DNA of 64,000 nucleotides from positions 4,026,001 through 4,090,000 of the forward strand of contig OX392527.1 of NCBI GenBank assembly GCA_947623455.1, in the 5' to 3' direction. Under the pieces are notes generated by a model. It searched no databases. It was not told the origin of the DNA and saw only the letters and a list, made by a program, of their open reading frames with translations. Position 1 is the first letter of the stretch. Every line of letters starts with the position of its first letter. Made by a program: the position numbers and the translations under genes. Origin of the DNA: Mimachlamys varia. Lineage: Eukaryota > Mollusca > Bivalvia > Pectinida > Pectinidae. This document shows positions 22,885-33,590 of the stretch, piece after piece.

Positions 22885-24330
22885 TTGCAATATTTGCATT
22901 ACATTGTTTAATTACAAATACTTTATAGCAAAATAAAAAACTTTATTGTGTATTCGTCAAGTATACTAAAACATTCGATTATGACAAATCTCATGACAAA
23001 CATTGGCTTAAAATATGGAGAAGTTGAATTAGGGAAAAATTGTTGAATATAATTAAGTCAGTTGATGAAAATGCAAAATCTTGTACAAAATTAAGCAGGA
23101 AATTGTATGCTTTGTTCTATATTCATTTCAGACTTTTACAAGGATAGGGTTTTAGTTATCACCCATGCTGTTTTCTCTGTTTGTGAATGATATGGAAAGC
23201 GTACTTATTAATTCTAATTGACAGAGTTATCAATTACAATTATTAAATTAATTTCTTATAGTATACGCTGATGATAGCTTTATTTTCAGAAGATGTTTAA
23301 GATTTTCAAAATATGCTAGATTGTTTACAGGTTTATACATAAAAAAAAGAGACTTCGACTGTGAATACGGAAAAAAAAAGTTTCTTTCAATTTTGTATAT
23401 TCAGTATGCAACAGCATATAGGATTACAATTACATACATATTAAAACATATAGCATTTTGCAAGATGTCGGAGACCACAACCAATATAATTCAAATATTT
23501 ATAATACAGCTCAATACGCAAATGACTTTATCGTGAGAAAATTCCTATACAATTCAAGAACAAACAGCATCCAAACATAATCATCAATTTGAAACCTACA
23601 TTTGTATCTTCATACATACGTGATGTATCCATGTCCAGGAGACGGATTTATATAAGTCACTAAGCGAATATTGCCGAATGAACATTGGAAATTACATGAA
23701 AGGAACATTGAGGCCATAGATCGTTTTAATTATAAGGATTACATGCTTAATATTGAAACAAAAATATATTTTTATTCACTATTTGACAGGTATGTCACAT
23801 GTATACTTAATTATGGTTGTGAGGTGTAGACTAGGGTCATCATCTAGCACCAAAAATCGGACCTGTACATCTTTTTTTCTGAACTATTGAATGTGAAGAA
23901 AACTGTTGATAGTTCTATGGTATATTTTGAAATGGTTAGATATTATCTACATTAACAGCGTAAAACAAATATCATGAAATATTGGTTAAAATTGATAAAA
24001 AGAAAAAACATGTGTATAAAAGGCATGTTATGACACTTTTTTGAGCTCAATATCAGAAAGCCAAGTTATGAATCAAACTGGATTTATCAAGTTAAATATG
24101 ATTTATGTAGAATCTATGATCTGTTAAATTTTATTCTTATAAGATCATTTTGAAGTTACAGTGACAAAGTAAATTTCCATTTGAAAACTATCTGTTTAAT
24201 TATTTAAAGTGCAAATGTATCATAAAATAAACCAATATGCTTCATCTAATCATATCAGCACATTTAAGATATATATCTATATTAGATATAGAGGTTCACC
24301 ACTGGTTGAAACACAGGTAAGACACAGGTA
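22885..24330 (+). mobile_element. Decayed non-LTR retrotransposon (LINE) reverse-transcriptase relic
   Basis: Conserved LINE blocks occur in the right order but in shifting frames with stops. LYCVFVKYTKTFDYDKSHDK (22941-23000) is reverse-transcriptase motif A with its Asp. LNIIKSVDENAKSC follows near 23043. LSPMLFSLFVNDME is at 23156-23197, and YADDSFIF with the catalytic Asp pair at 23264-23287. MLDCLQVYT (23313) and TSTVNTEKKKF (23352) match the region after the active site. Downstream, SLFDRYVTCILNYGCEV (near 23776), MKYWLKLIKRKNM (23974) and SYESNWIYQVKYDL (24064) match C-terminal conserved segments. At least five frameshifts and several stops make it inactive. The clade is not certain. 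It lies head-to-head with the SLC6 gene. Confidence 0.85.
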
Positions 24331-24345
24331 AAAACACAGGTAAAT
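24301..24345 (+). repeat. Three short tandem copies of ACACAGGTAA
   Basis: ACACAGGTAAGACACAGG and its continuation give three copies of a 12-13 bp unit, each with a splice-donor-like CAGGTAA. Sits at the right edge of the LINE relic. Confidence 0.6.
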
Positions 24346-25417
24346 ACTACCAAAATTAATCAGAAACAGACTATAATCCTTCTAACAACATTCCTCCCCA
24401 TATGTTTTTTTTAAGTGGGGGACGTGGGATACAGCCGTCCCTCGTGTACGTATAGTTCCGCTGGAGCTAGCGATCCTTTTCCATTGCCATCGGTCACAAT
24501 CCGACTGTACGGCTGGTCGTTCTGGGCTTCCGTAGTCAGTAATCCACCCGGCTCGGTATGGCAATCGCTCGGCTAGGTTACACCGTCCATCTACGAACCA
24601 GACTTCAATTAATGAACACTATCTCTACTCTAAATGATACTGTCCAACTTAATATACAGACCTTTCTTTGTGAATATCCTCGACTTGATGCCATAAACCT
24701 ATCTACAATGTACATTTATATGTATCTTTGAGAGTTCAGTCATGACTCCAGAGGTTTACAATAAAGTTTATGCTCCCAATATATCATACAAATTAAATGA
24801 TAATTATAGGTCTGGTACTGACAGCACTCTTTAATATTTATACAAACAAACAGTTAGGTCACACTGTCCTCATTACTGTCGTCTACGGGATGACTGCTGT
24901 ACGGAACAGTGAATGGGCATCTTACCTACATGTATCTGTGCTGTATACATGTCTAAAATCAACTTCAAGCGAGACTCATGTTAAAGCGATCACGCGTTTT
25001 TAAAAAAAAAGTATGAGCTAGATTGTCAAACTAGTGCATATACCTATCACCAGTATAATGTTCGTTCCAATTAATGTCTCTGTACAAAACATGACGTATG
25101 TATACTGTTTCTGACTGCTAGAAAATAGCTTTTACCATAATATCCACATGTACTTATACATATACATATATTTACATTTGCTAAATACATCCTTACACTG
25201 CATTGAGGGGACAATTGCTGTTATGAGACTGTAACAGCATTTGCTATTGTGACGTCATCAATCTCTATTGTGACGTCATCAATTTCATTTTTGTCAACAT
25301 TTGACAAATTTATAAGTTTGATGCAAGTTTGTCATCAAAAGTAATGGATGTTATAGGACCATAACAACATTTGTTAAACATCAATTACTTACATATAGTG
25401 TCTCTGAAAGTGATGGA
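24346..25417. other. Unique region with no recognised gene
   Basis: It includes a stretch relatively rich in G and C (about 24410-24600) open on the minus strand for more than 60 codons. That translation matches no family I recognise. The rest is AT-rich. Confidence 0.4.
25240..25282. promoter_or_regulatory. Pair of perfect CRE palindromes, 21 bp apart
   Basis: CTATTGTGACGTCATCAAT occurs twice in direct orientation, with TGACGTCA at 25250-25257 and 25271-25278. The 21-bp spacing is two helical turns. This is a canonical CREB/ATF site, but no gene start is recognised nearby. Confidence 0.35.
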
Positions 25418-25731
25418 AGTAGTAACAGTAGTAGTAACAGAAGTAGTAACAGAAGTAGTAACAGTAGTAGTAACAGTAGTAGTAACAGAAGTAGTAACAG
25501 TAGTAGTAACAGAAGTAGTAACAGTAGTAGTAACAGAAGTAGTAACAGAAGTAGTAACAGTAGTAGTAACAGAAGTAGTAACAGTAGTAGTAGCAGTAGT
25601 AGTAACAGTAGTAGTAACAGTAGTAGTAACAGTAGTAGTAACAGTAGTAGTAACAGTAGTAGTAACAGAAGTAGTAACAGAAGTAGTAACAGTAGTAGTA
25701 ACAGTAGTAGTAACAGTAGTAGTAACACATA
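25418..25731. repeat. 12-bp minisatellite (about 26 copies)
   Basis: Units AGTAGTAACAGT and AGTAGTAACAGA. As 12 is divisible by three, several frames stay open: poly-Leu on the minus strand and Val/Thr repeats on the plus. These are artefacts of the repeat. Confidence 0.95.
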
Positions 25732-26311
25732 GGTAAAGTTATTTTTATTTTAATGTAACAAACCACGTGCTATGTGCAAACGGAATAGTCGGGATGTTAA
25801 AACGGACAGAGATATACAATGTAATGAAATATGGTATGTGTAACAGCATGTTAGAATGGTTGGTGATACGTAACATCCGGTAGTCATACAGTGTAGATGG
25901 GGTATGCTATTACAGGCAGAGGTTTTTACATGAATCCATTCTGGTTTTTATTATTAACGAATTATATATGATGAGTTGACTTCAAACGTCAAATTATTTG
26001 CTGCTGATACCTACTCGAAATGAGCGGATACATAAATGATGATTGAAGGAAACTGGAGCCAACTGTTTTCAACATGTAAACACCATAGCAGGGATGTTAC
26101 TAGCATGAAATGAAAAGTTCACGATCGGAAAGTTGCAATCGTCACGTTTATCGTATAGTTTAGTGGTACACTGTCCATGTTGGTAATAGTTTAAGTAGAG
26201 ACTGAGGTAAGCAGCTGATGAAGAAGTGAATGTTGTGTCCTTTATTTAAAAAAAATACATATAAAGATATAATACTAAACAGAAGACGTTTGCATGAAAG
26301 CATTATCATTA
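25732..26311. other. Unique region with no recognised gene
   Basis: AT-rich, stops in all frames at ordinary density. Nothing supported. Confidence 0.4.
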
Positions 26312-26514
26312 CATAATCACTGTCAAGTATTATCATCATTCTTTATAAACCATCATTACAGTTGTGGTAACGCACAACGCACCAAAAATGTGTGCGTGTA
26401 TCGTGTATATCATAGTGCGCATCATCATCATCATCATCATCCTCATCATCATCATCATCATCATCATCACATAACCACTGTCAAGTATCATCATCATTCT
26501 TTATAAACCATCAT
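26312..26514. repeat. 45-bp direct repeat flanking a MITE end and CAT microsatellite
   Basis: The block starting CATAATCACTGTCAAGTAT at 26312-26356 recurs at 26470-26514 with two substitutions. Between the copies lie a MITE end (26359-26420) and a CAT/ATC run. Confidence 0.85.
26359..26420 (+). mobile_element. Solo left end of the TA-target MITE family
   Basis: After a TA, the sequence CAGTTGTGGTAACGCACAAC then GCACCAAAAATGTG matches the left end of the complete element at 28186 over about 35 bp. The rest of the element is missing; the CAT microsatellite begins where similarity stops. Confidence 0.75.
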
Positions 26515-26534
26515 CATCATAATCATCATCATCA
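26421..26534. repeat. CAT trinucleotide microsatellite (two runs)
   Basis: Runs of CAT at about 26421-26470 (one CCT interruption) and 26511-26534, separated by the second copy of the 45-bp repeat. In one plus frame it reads as poly-His, which is not a gene. Confidence 0.95.
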
Positions 26535-27510
26535 GGGGCGAACGCTCAACTAGAGGCCAAAAGTGAGGTGGTGCCAAGTGAGACATTAGGAAGGAGAAAT
26601 TTGGTTAGAAAGAATGGAAGGATAATATGCCAAATTTAGTCACCTATCACGATCATGTAATGGGGGCAGCAAGTACAATTCTTACGTCCTACTGTAGGGA
26701 CATGGAATAAAGAGCGCTACATCACATGTTTGTGTAACGTAATCATGTACATGATGTGATGCTTCATCACACCTATACAGCGAGTTTTTGTCGACCTACT
26801 TCTGGTTGATATGATTTTGACGGTTGCACTTCCACTATACTACGGCCGGACGGCCTTTTAGTAGTCGAGTCTATAAGATTGTAAGTGCTATCTGAGGCCT
26901 GACGCATTAGACAACATGAATAAACAGTGCTGTTAATGGTTGTCTGTGGTTAAGAGGAGGATAATGATGATGCATCTTCACTCACAGTTGCTTCATATTC
27001 TTTTAGTAAATAAACAATTGTTTATATATATAAGGAGCCGCCTATTACAAAATATAATGGAAGTATACATACCAATGTCATTTCTCAATTGTTTGTAAAC
27101 AATGCAAATAACTTACTTCGTGCAATTCTCAAACTAAACATCGACATTTCCGATAATGTAGATATTAATTCAACCCTAGATGCTAGTTTCGTTTCATCTA
27201 ACGATAATTTCTCCATCGTATGGACGGTTTTTTAAGACGAGGTGACCGTCAACTTTCGGTCATGGTAATACGAAATGTACCAGGTATAGACTGAATCGTC
27301 GTCGATACTCCACTGTCTGAACGCGCCAAGACTGTAGGTTACCGATAATGAGCACACGCGATCCAAACCTTTGTTTTAATTTTCAAATCGTTAACTTGTG
27401 TTTGATTTAATAACAAAGAAAAACACAGCTGAAATAGTAAAAATGTTGAAGTTTGGTATGATCTAAACGGGAGTTATCTCCCTTATTCCGTATTTCGACA
27501 CTGCCTTTGT
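26535..27510. other. Unique region with no recognised gene
   Basis: One plus-strand frame is open without an ATG from about 27010 to 27234 (reads like SIHTNVISQLFVNNANNLLR). It is not recognised and could be chance or an exon fossil. No other support. Confidence 0.35.
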
Positions 27511-28185
27511 GATATTGTGTTGCTACTCCAGTACGTGTGTGTCCCTGTAGATACTGTGTTACTACTCGAGTACGTGTGTGTCCCTGTAGATACTGTGTTA
27601 CTACTCGGGTATGTGTGTGTCCCTGTAGATACTGTGTTACTACTCGAGTACGTGTGTGTCCCTGTAGATACTGTGTTACTTCTCGAGTACGTGTGTGTCC
27701 CTGTAGATACTGTGCTACTACTCCAGTAGGTGTGTGTCCCTGTAGATACTGTGTTACTACTCGGGTACGTGTGTGTCCCTATATATACTGTGTTACTACT
27801 GGGGTACGTGTGTGTCTCTGTAGATACTGTGTTACTACTCGAGTACGTGTGTGTCCCTGTATATACTGTGTTACTACTCGAGTACGTGTGTGTCCCTGTA
27901 GATACTGTGTTACTACTCGAGTACGTGTGTGTCCCTGTAGATACTGTGTTACTTCTCGAGTACGTGTGTGTCCCTGTAGATACTGTGTTACTACTCGGGT
28001 ACGTGTGTGTCCCTGTAGATACTGTGCTACTACTCCAGTACGTGTGTGTCCCTGTAGATACTGTGTTACTACTCGGGTACGTGTGTGTCCCTGTATATAC
28101 TGTGTTACTACTGGGGTACGTGTGTGTCTCTGTAGATACTGTGTTACTACTCGAGTACGTGTGTGTCCCTGTATATACTGTGTTA
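27511..28185. repeat. 39-bp minisatellite array, left part (about 17 copies)
   Basis: Unit core TACTACTCGGGTACGTGTGT, then GTCCCTGTAGATACTGTGT. Variants include CTCGAGTACG, CTCCAGTACG and CTGTATATACTG. A block near 27763 recurs 312 bp on (eight units). It ends exactly at the MITE insertion. Unit length 39 keeps four frames open, so the 250-300 codon frames here are artefacts. Confidence 0.96.
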
Positions 28186-29115
28186 CAGTTGTGGTATCGC
28201 ACAACGCACCAAAAACTGCGTGCGTGCATCGTGCATACATCGTGCACACATCGTTCGCCCATGGTGCGCCCAACCGGGCGATCTAAAGATCGTGCGTTTA
28301 TGTGTGCGATTAAATCGCACACACGCACGATTTGGTACAATTGGTCGATACATATTACGGAATGAAAAACATATGGAACCCTCTTGTCCAAAAACTATTT
28401 AAATTCGCATTATATTTATTGGGATTATGTCAATTTCACAATATACAGTAAACAGTATTACAGTGATCATAAGACAGCCAAGTGCGGGTTAAGCTACCAG
28501 GTATCAGAATATGTTAATAACATGCCGGAGTTTTACCTGTCCCGTGTGCGGCGATACGCTACGACAGCCATTACCGAGCGACCGTTATGAAAACAAACTG
28601 GACTCTAATAATCAGTTATTTGAAAAACTCTCCCCTCCCCAACGCTTTACCTGTCCTAGGCGAGTGTTGTAAGTGCCCCGGGCCAGAGATATCTACATAT
28701 ATTGGCCATGTACAGGTACAGTTTATAACTTGGTAAAACTGGCAATATTTACTTGAAAGAGAACTTGTCAATATGAGTTGAAAGTTTACATACATGTGTC
28801 TATTTGGTTTGTTTCTAAAACTACAGAAAGACAATTATTAATTTTTAGAAATATATAGATAGAACTATCAGCTAATGTAAATAGTTAAAATATAGAAATA
28901 TGTTTAAAACAACTAGCGCGAAACCGTATATATTGTTAAACCATTTCTAAATTTACATCAACCACGATTGTCATCGCACAATGTTAGTCTATCTTGCGCC
29001 CACATGTGCGTTAGAAATAATCGCCCAGGATCGCATCGTTCGCACATCGTGCATACACCGTTCGCCCATCGTGCGCCCACCGCACATCGTGTAACGTTGT
29101 GCGATCCCACAACTG
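28186..29115. mobile_element. Complete 930-bp TA-target MITE (Tc1/mariner-like) inserted in the 39-bp array
   Basis: Ends are inverted repeats: left CAGTTGTGGTATCGCACAAC, right (reverse complement) CAGTTGTGGGATCGCACAAC, one mismatch in about 21 bp. A TA flanks both sides (28184-28185 and 29116-29117). Removing the element and one TA restores the array unit TGTTACTACTCGGG exactly. Just inside the ends are GC-rich stretches full of ATCGTGC and GTGCGCCC, about 50 bp of which also form a direct repeat between the two ends. The middle is AT-rich and codes no transposase, so it is non-autonomous. Superfamily is inferred from the TA target and CAGT-type ends. Confidence 0.85.
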
Positions 29116-32100
29116 TACTACTCGGGTACGTGTGTGTCCCTGTAGATACTGTGTTACTACTAGGGTACGTGTGTGTCTATGCAGATACTGTGTTACTACT
29201 CGGGTATGTGTGTGTCCCTGTAGATACTGTGCTACTACTGGGGTACGTGTGTGTGCCTGTAGATACTGTGTTACTACTAGGGTACGTGTGTGTCCCTGTA
29301 GATACTGTGTTACTACTCGAGTACGTGTGTGTCCCTGTAGATACGGTGTTACTACTCGGGTACGTGTGTGTCCCTGCAGATACTGTGTTACTACTCGGGT
29401 ACGTGTGTGTCCCTGTAGATACTGTGTTACTACACGGGTACGTGTGTGTCCCTGTATATACTGTGTTACTACTCGAGTACGTGTGTGTCCCTGTAGATAC
29501 TGTGTTACTACTCGGGTACGTGTGTGTCCCTGTAGATACTGTGTTACTACTCGGGAACGTGTTTGTCCCTGTATAAACTGTGTTACTACTCGGGTACGTG
29601 TGTGTCCCTGTAGATACTGTATTACTACTCGAGTACGTGTGTGTCCATGTAGATACTGTGTTACTACTCGGGTACGTGTGTGTCCCTGTAGATACTGTGT
29701 TAATACTCGGGTACGTGTGTGTCCATGTAGATACTGTGTTACTACTCGGGAACGTGTGTGTCCCTGTATAAACTGTGTTACTGCTCGGGTATGTGTGTGT
29801 CCCTGTAGATACTGTGTTACTACTCGGGTACGTGTGTGTCCCTGCAGATACTGTGTAACTACTCGGGTACGTGTGTGTCCCTGTAGATACTGTGTTACTA
29901 CTCCAGTACGTGTGTGTCCCTGTAGATACTGTGTTACTACTCGGGTACGTGTGTGTCCCTGTATATACTGTGTTACTACTCGGGTACGTGTGTGTCCCTG
30001 TATATACTGTGTTACTACTCGGGTACGTGTGTGTCCCTGTAGATACTGTGTTACTACTCGGGAACGTGTTTGTCCCTGTATAAACTGTGTTACTACTCGG
30101 GTACGTGTGTGTCCCTGTAGATACTGTATTACTACTCGGGTACGTGTGTGTCCATGTAGATACTGTGTTACTACTCGGGTACGTGTGTGTCCCTGTAGAT
30201 ACTGTGTTACTACTCGGGTACGTGTGTGTCCCTGTATATACTGTGTTACTACTCGGGTATGTGTGTGTCCCTGTAGATACTGTGTTACTACTCGAGTACG
30301 TGTGTGTCCCTGTAGATACTGTGTTACTACTGGGGTACGTGTGTGTCTCTATAGATACGATGTTACTACTCGGGTACGTGTGTGTCCCTGTAGATACTAT
30401 GTTACTACTCGGGTACGTGTGTGTCCCTGTAGATACTGTGTTACTACTCGGGTAGGTGTGTGTCACTGTAGATACTATGTTACTACTCGGGTACGTGTGT
30501 GTCCCTGTAGATACTGTGTTACTACTCGGGTACGTGTGTGTCCCTGTAAACACTGTGTTACTACTCGGGTACGTGTGTGTCCCTGTAGATACTGTGTTAC
30601 TACTCGGGTACGTGTGTGTCCCTGTAGATACTGTGTTACTACTCGGGTACGTCTGTGTCCCTGTAGATATTGTGTTACTACTGGGGTACGTGTGTGTCCC
30701 TGTAGATTCTATGTGTTACTTCTCGGGTACCTGTGTGTCCATGTGGATACTGTGTTACTACTCGGGTACGTGTGTGTCCCTCTAGATACTGTGTTACTAC
30801 TCGGGTACGTGTGTGTCTCTGTGGATACTGTGTTACTACTGGAGTACGTGTGTGTCCCTGTAGATACTGTATTACTACACGGAAACGTGTGTGTCCCTGT
30901 AGATACTGTGTTATTACTCGGGTACGTGTGTGTCTCTGTTGATACTGTGTTACTACACGGGTACGTGTGTGTCCCTGTGGATACTGTGTTACTACTCGGG
31001 TACGTGTGTGTCCCTGCAGATACTGTGTAACTACTCGGGTACGTGTGTGTCCCTGTAGATACTGTGCTACTACTCCAGTACGTGTGTGTCCCTGTAGATA
31101 CTGTGTTACTACTCGGGTACGTGTGTGTCCCTGTATATACTGTGTTACTACTCGGGTACGTGTGTGTCCCTGTATATACTGTGTTACTACTCGGGTACGT
31201 GTGTGTCCCTGTAGATACTGTGTTACTACTCGGGAACGTGTTTGTCCCTGTATAAACTGTGTTACTACTCGGGTACGTGTGTGTCCCTGTAGATACTGTA
31301 TTACTACTCGGGTACGTGTGTGTCCATGTAGATACTGTGTTACTACTCGGGTACGTGTGTGTCCCTGTAGATACTGTGTTACTACTCGGGTACGTGTGTG
31401 TCCCTGTATATACTGTGTTACTACTCGGGTATGTGTGTGTCCCTGTAGATACTGTGTTACTACTCGAGTACGTGTGTGTCCCTGTAGATACTGTGTTACT
31501 ACTGGGGTACGTGTGTGTCTCTATAGATACGATGTTACTACTCGGGTACGTGTGTGTCCCTGTAGATACTATGTTACTACTCGGGTACGTGTGTGTCCCT
31601 GTAGATACTGTGTTACTACTCGGGTAGGTGTGTGTCACTGTAGATACTATGTTACTACTCGGGTACGTGTGTGTCCCTGTAGATACTGTGTTACTACTCG
31701 GGTACGTGTGTGTCCCTGTAAACACTGTGTTACTACTCGGGTACGTGTGTGTCCCTGTAGATACTGTGTTACTACTCGGGTACGTGTGTGTCCCTGTAGA
31801 TACTGTGTTACTACTCGGGTACGTCTGTGTCCCTGTAGATATTGTGTTACTACTGGGGTGCGTGTGTGTCCCTGTAGATTCTATGTGTTACTTCTCGGGT
31901 ACCTGTGTGTCCATGTGGATACTGTGTTACTACTCGGGTACGTGTGTGTCCCTCTAGATACTGTGTTACTACTCGGGTACGTGTGTGTCTCTGTGGATAC
32001 TGTGTTACTACTGGAGTACGTGTGTGTCCCTGTAGATACTGTATTACTACACGGAAACGTGTGTGTCCCTGTAGATACTGTGTTATTACTCGGGTACGTG

Positions 32101-32766
32101 TGTGTCTCTGTTGATACTGTGTTACTACACGGGTACGTGTGTGTCCCTGTGGATACTGTGTTACTACTCGGGTACGTGTGTGTCCCTGTAGATACTGTGT
32201 TAGTACTGGGGTACGTGTGTGTCCCTGTAGATACAATGTTACTACTAGGGTACGTGTGTGTCTATGTAGATACTGTGTTACTACTCGGGTACGTGTGTGT
32301 CTCTGTGGATACTGTGTTACTACTCGGGTACGTGTGTGTCCCTGTAGATACTGTGCTACTACTTGGGTACGTGTGTGTCCCTGTAGATACTGTGTTACTA
32401 CTCGGGTACGTGTGTGTCCCTGTAGATACTGTGTTACTACTCGGGTACGTGTGTGTCTCTGTGGATACTGTGTTACTACACGGGTACGTGTGTGTTCCTG
32501 TAGATACTGTTTTACTACTCGAGTACGTGTGTGTCTCTGTGGATACTGTGTTACTACTCGGGTACGTGTGTGTCCCTGTAGATACTGTGTTACTACACGG
32601 GTACGTGTGTGTTCCTGTAGATACTGTGTTACTACTAGGGTACGTGTGTGTCTATGTAGATACGGTGTTACTACTCATCTACGTGTATGTCCCTGTATTC
32701 ACTGTGTGCTGTACGCACGCTGTACATACACTAATACTGTGATACTACTCCGGTACACGTATGTTT
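29116..32766. repeat. 39-bp minisatellite array, right part (about 92 copies)
   Basis: Same unit as 27511-28185, continuing after the MITE, with degenerate copies from about 32680. It contains a 1172-bp tandem duplication: about 29805-30976 versus 30977-32148, with shared sequence running to about 32187. The open frames of 643 and 591 codons (plus) and 458 and 338 codons (minus) are repeat translations (13-residue periods such as CVTTRVRVCPCRY). They lack non-repeat domains, signal peptides and flanking exons. Confidence 0.96.
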
Positions 32767-33590
32767 TCTAAAAACAACTCTCCAGTGTTGTCTTGTAGAA
32801 TAATGAAAGTGAATGTTGGTATCTCAATGTTACACGCGCTATCATAAATGGTGGTGCATTACCTCTGCTTTATATAGGATGTGAGACTTTGTATATAAAC
32901 AGCAATACACGATCGTGTATTTTCTGTACTCGACATTGACGTTCAATGTGTTGTGAAATATAAGGAAAATAGATTATCTGAATTACGTGTAGGTTACTTT
33001 AAACATTAATTAGAATTTGTTCCCACACTTTCTTTCCCGAAAGAAAATCGAAAGTTGTCTCCCTTACACCGTAACTGTAAAAACGTACGGTAGCCAAGCC
33101 CTCTCCCTCCCCCATGCCAATGTATACTTACCCGTTTCTAAGTAATCTCTGCTGTAAAAGCTAGCTATACAGCAAATATAACAAGCTTACTATATGTACA
33201 TTGTATATATTGTAATACCATCGCGGGTCATTTATCTTCACTTATAACTTGGAAAATGGTACAACGGAGTACAGTACTTTGTATTTTTGTCGGTAACTAA
33301 AATAAAGGAGGTATCCTTCACCAGCTAAAACTGGCAGGGAGAGCTGTTGAGTTACCATTATAGAGATTTATGATTTCCCTTAGTTTAACATTACGGAGAG
33401 GACCTTTAATCTGTGCCCGATTATCACCAAGAATGCCGTAGATTGTATTCTATTTCCGTGTAGGAGAATTGGATTAAAATGAATATAAATTACAGGAGCA
33501 TGTTCTACCAACTTACCGGGTATCTAGATTGTAACTTTTCTTGACAAGTAGCATCAACTATTCCTCTCAGACATATCACTTACTGTAAAT
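32767..33590. other. Unique region with no recognised gene
   Basis: About 820 bp of AT-rich sequence between two arrays. Nothing supported. Confidence 0.4.

Noticed and set aside
24382..24600. Possible tRNA-derived SINE in a GC-richer patch
   Set aside because: No convincing A and B box pair at the right spacing, and no A-rich tail or target duplication was found.
25381..25766. Poly-Leu and Cys/Tyr-rich small proteins
   Set aside because: Translations of the 12-bp minisatellite in alternative frames.
26294..26506. Poly-His ORF
   Set aside because: Translation of a CAT microsatellite.
27483..28391. 302-codon minus-strand frame with THTYSSSNTVST repeats
   Set aside because: Same 39-bp artefact, running into the MITE at one end and ending soon after the array at the other.
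29099..32742. Open frames of 643, 591 and 458 codons resembling a Cys- or Thr-rich repeat protein
   Set aside because: The 39-bp unit is a multiple of three and stop-free in four frames. Long ORFs appear on both strands, and none extends into non-repeat sequence with a domain.
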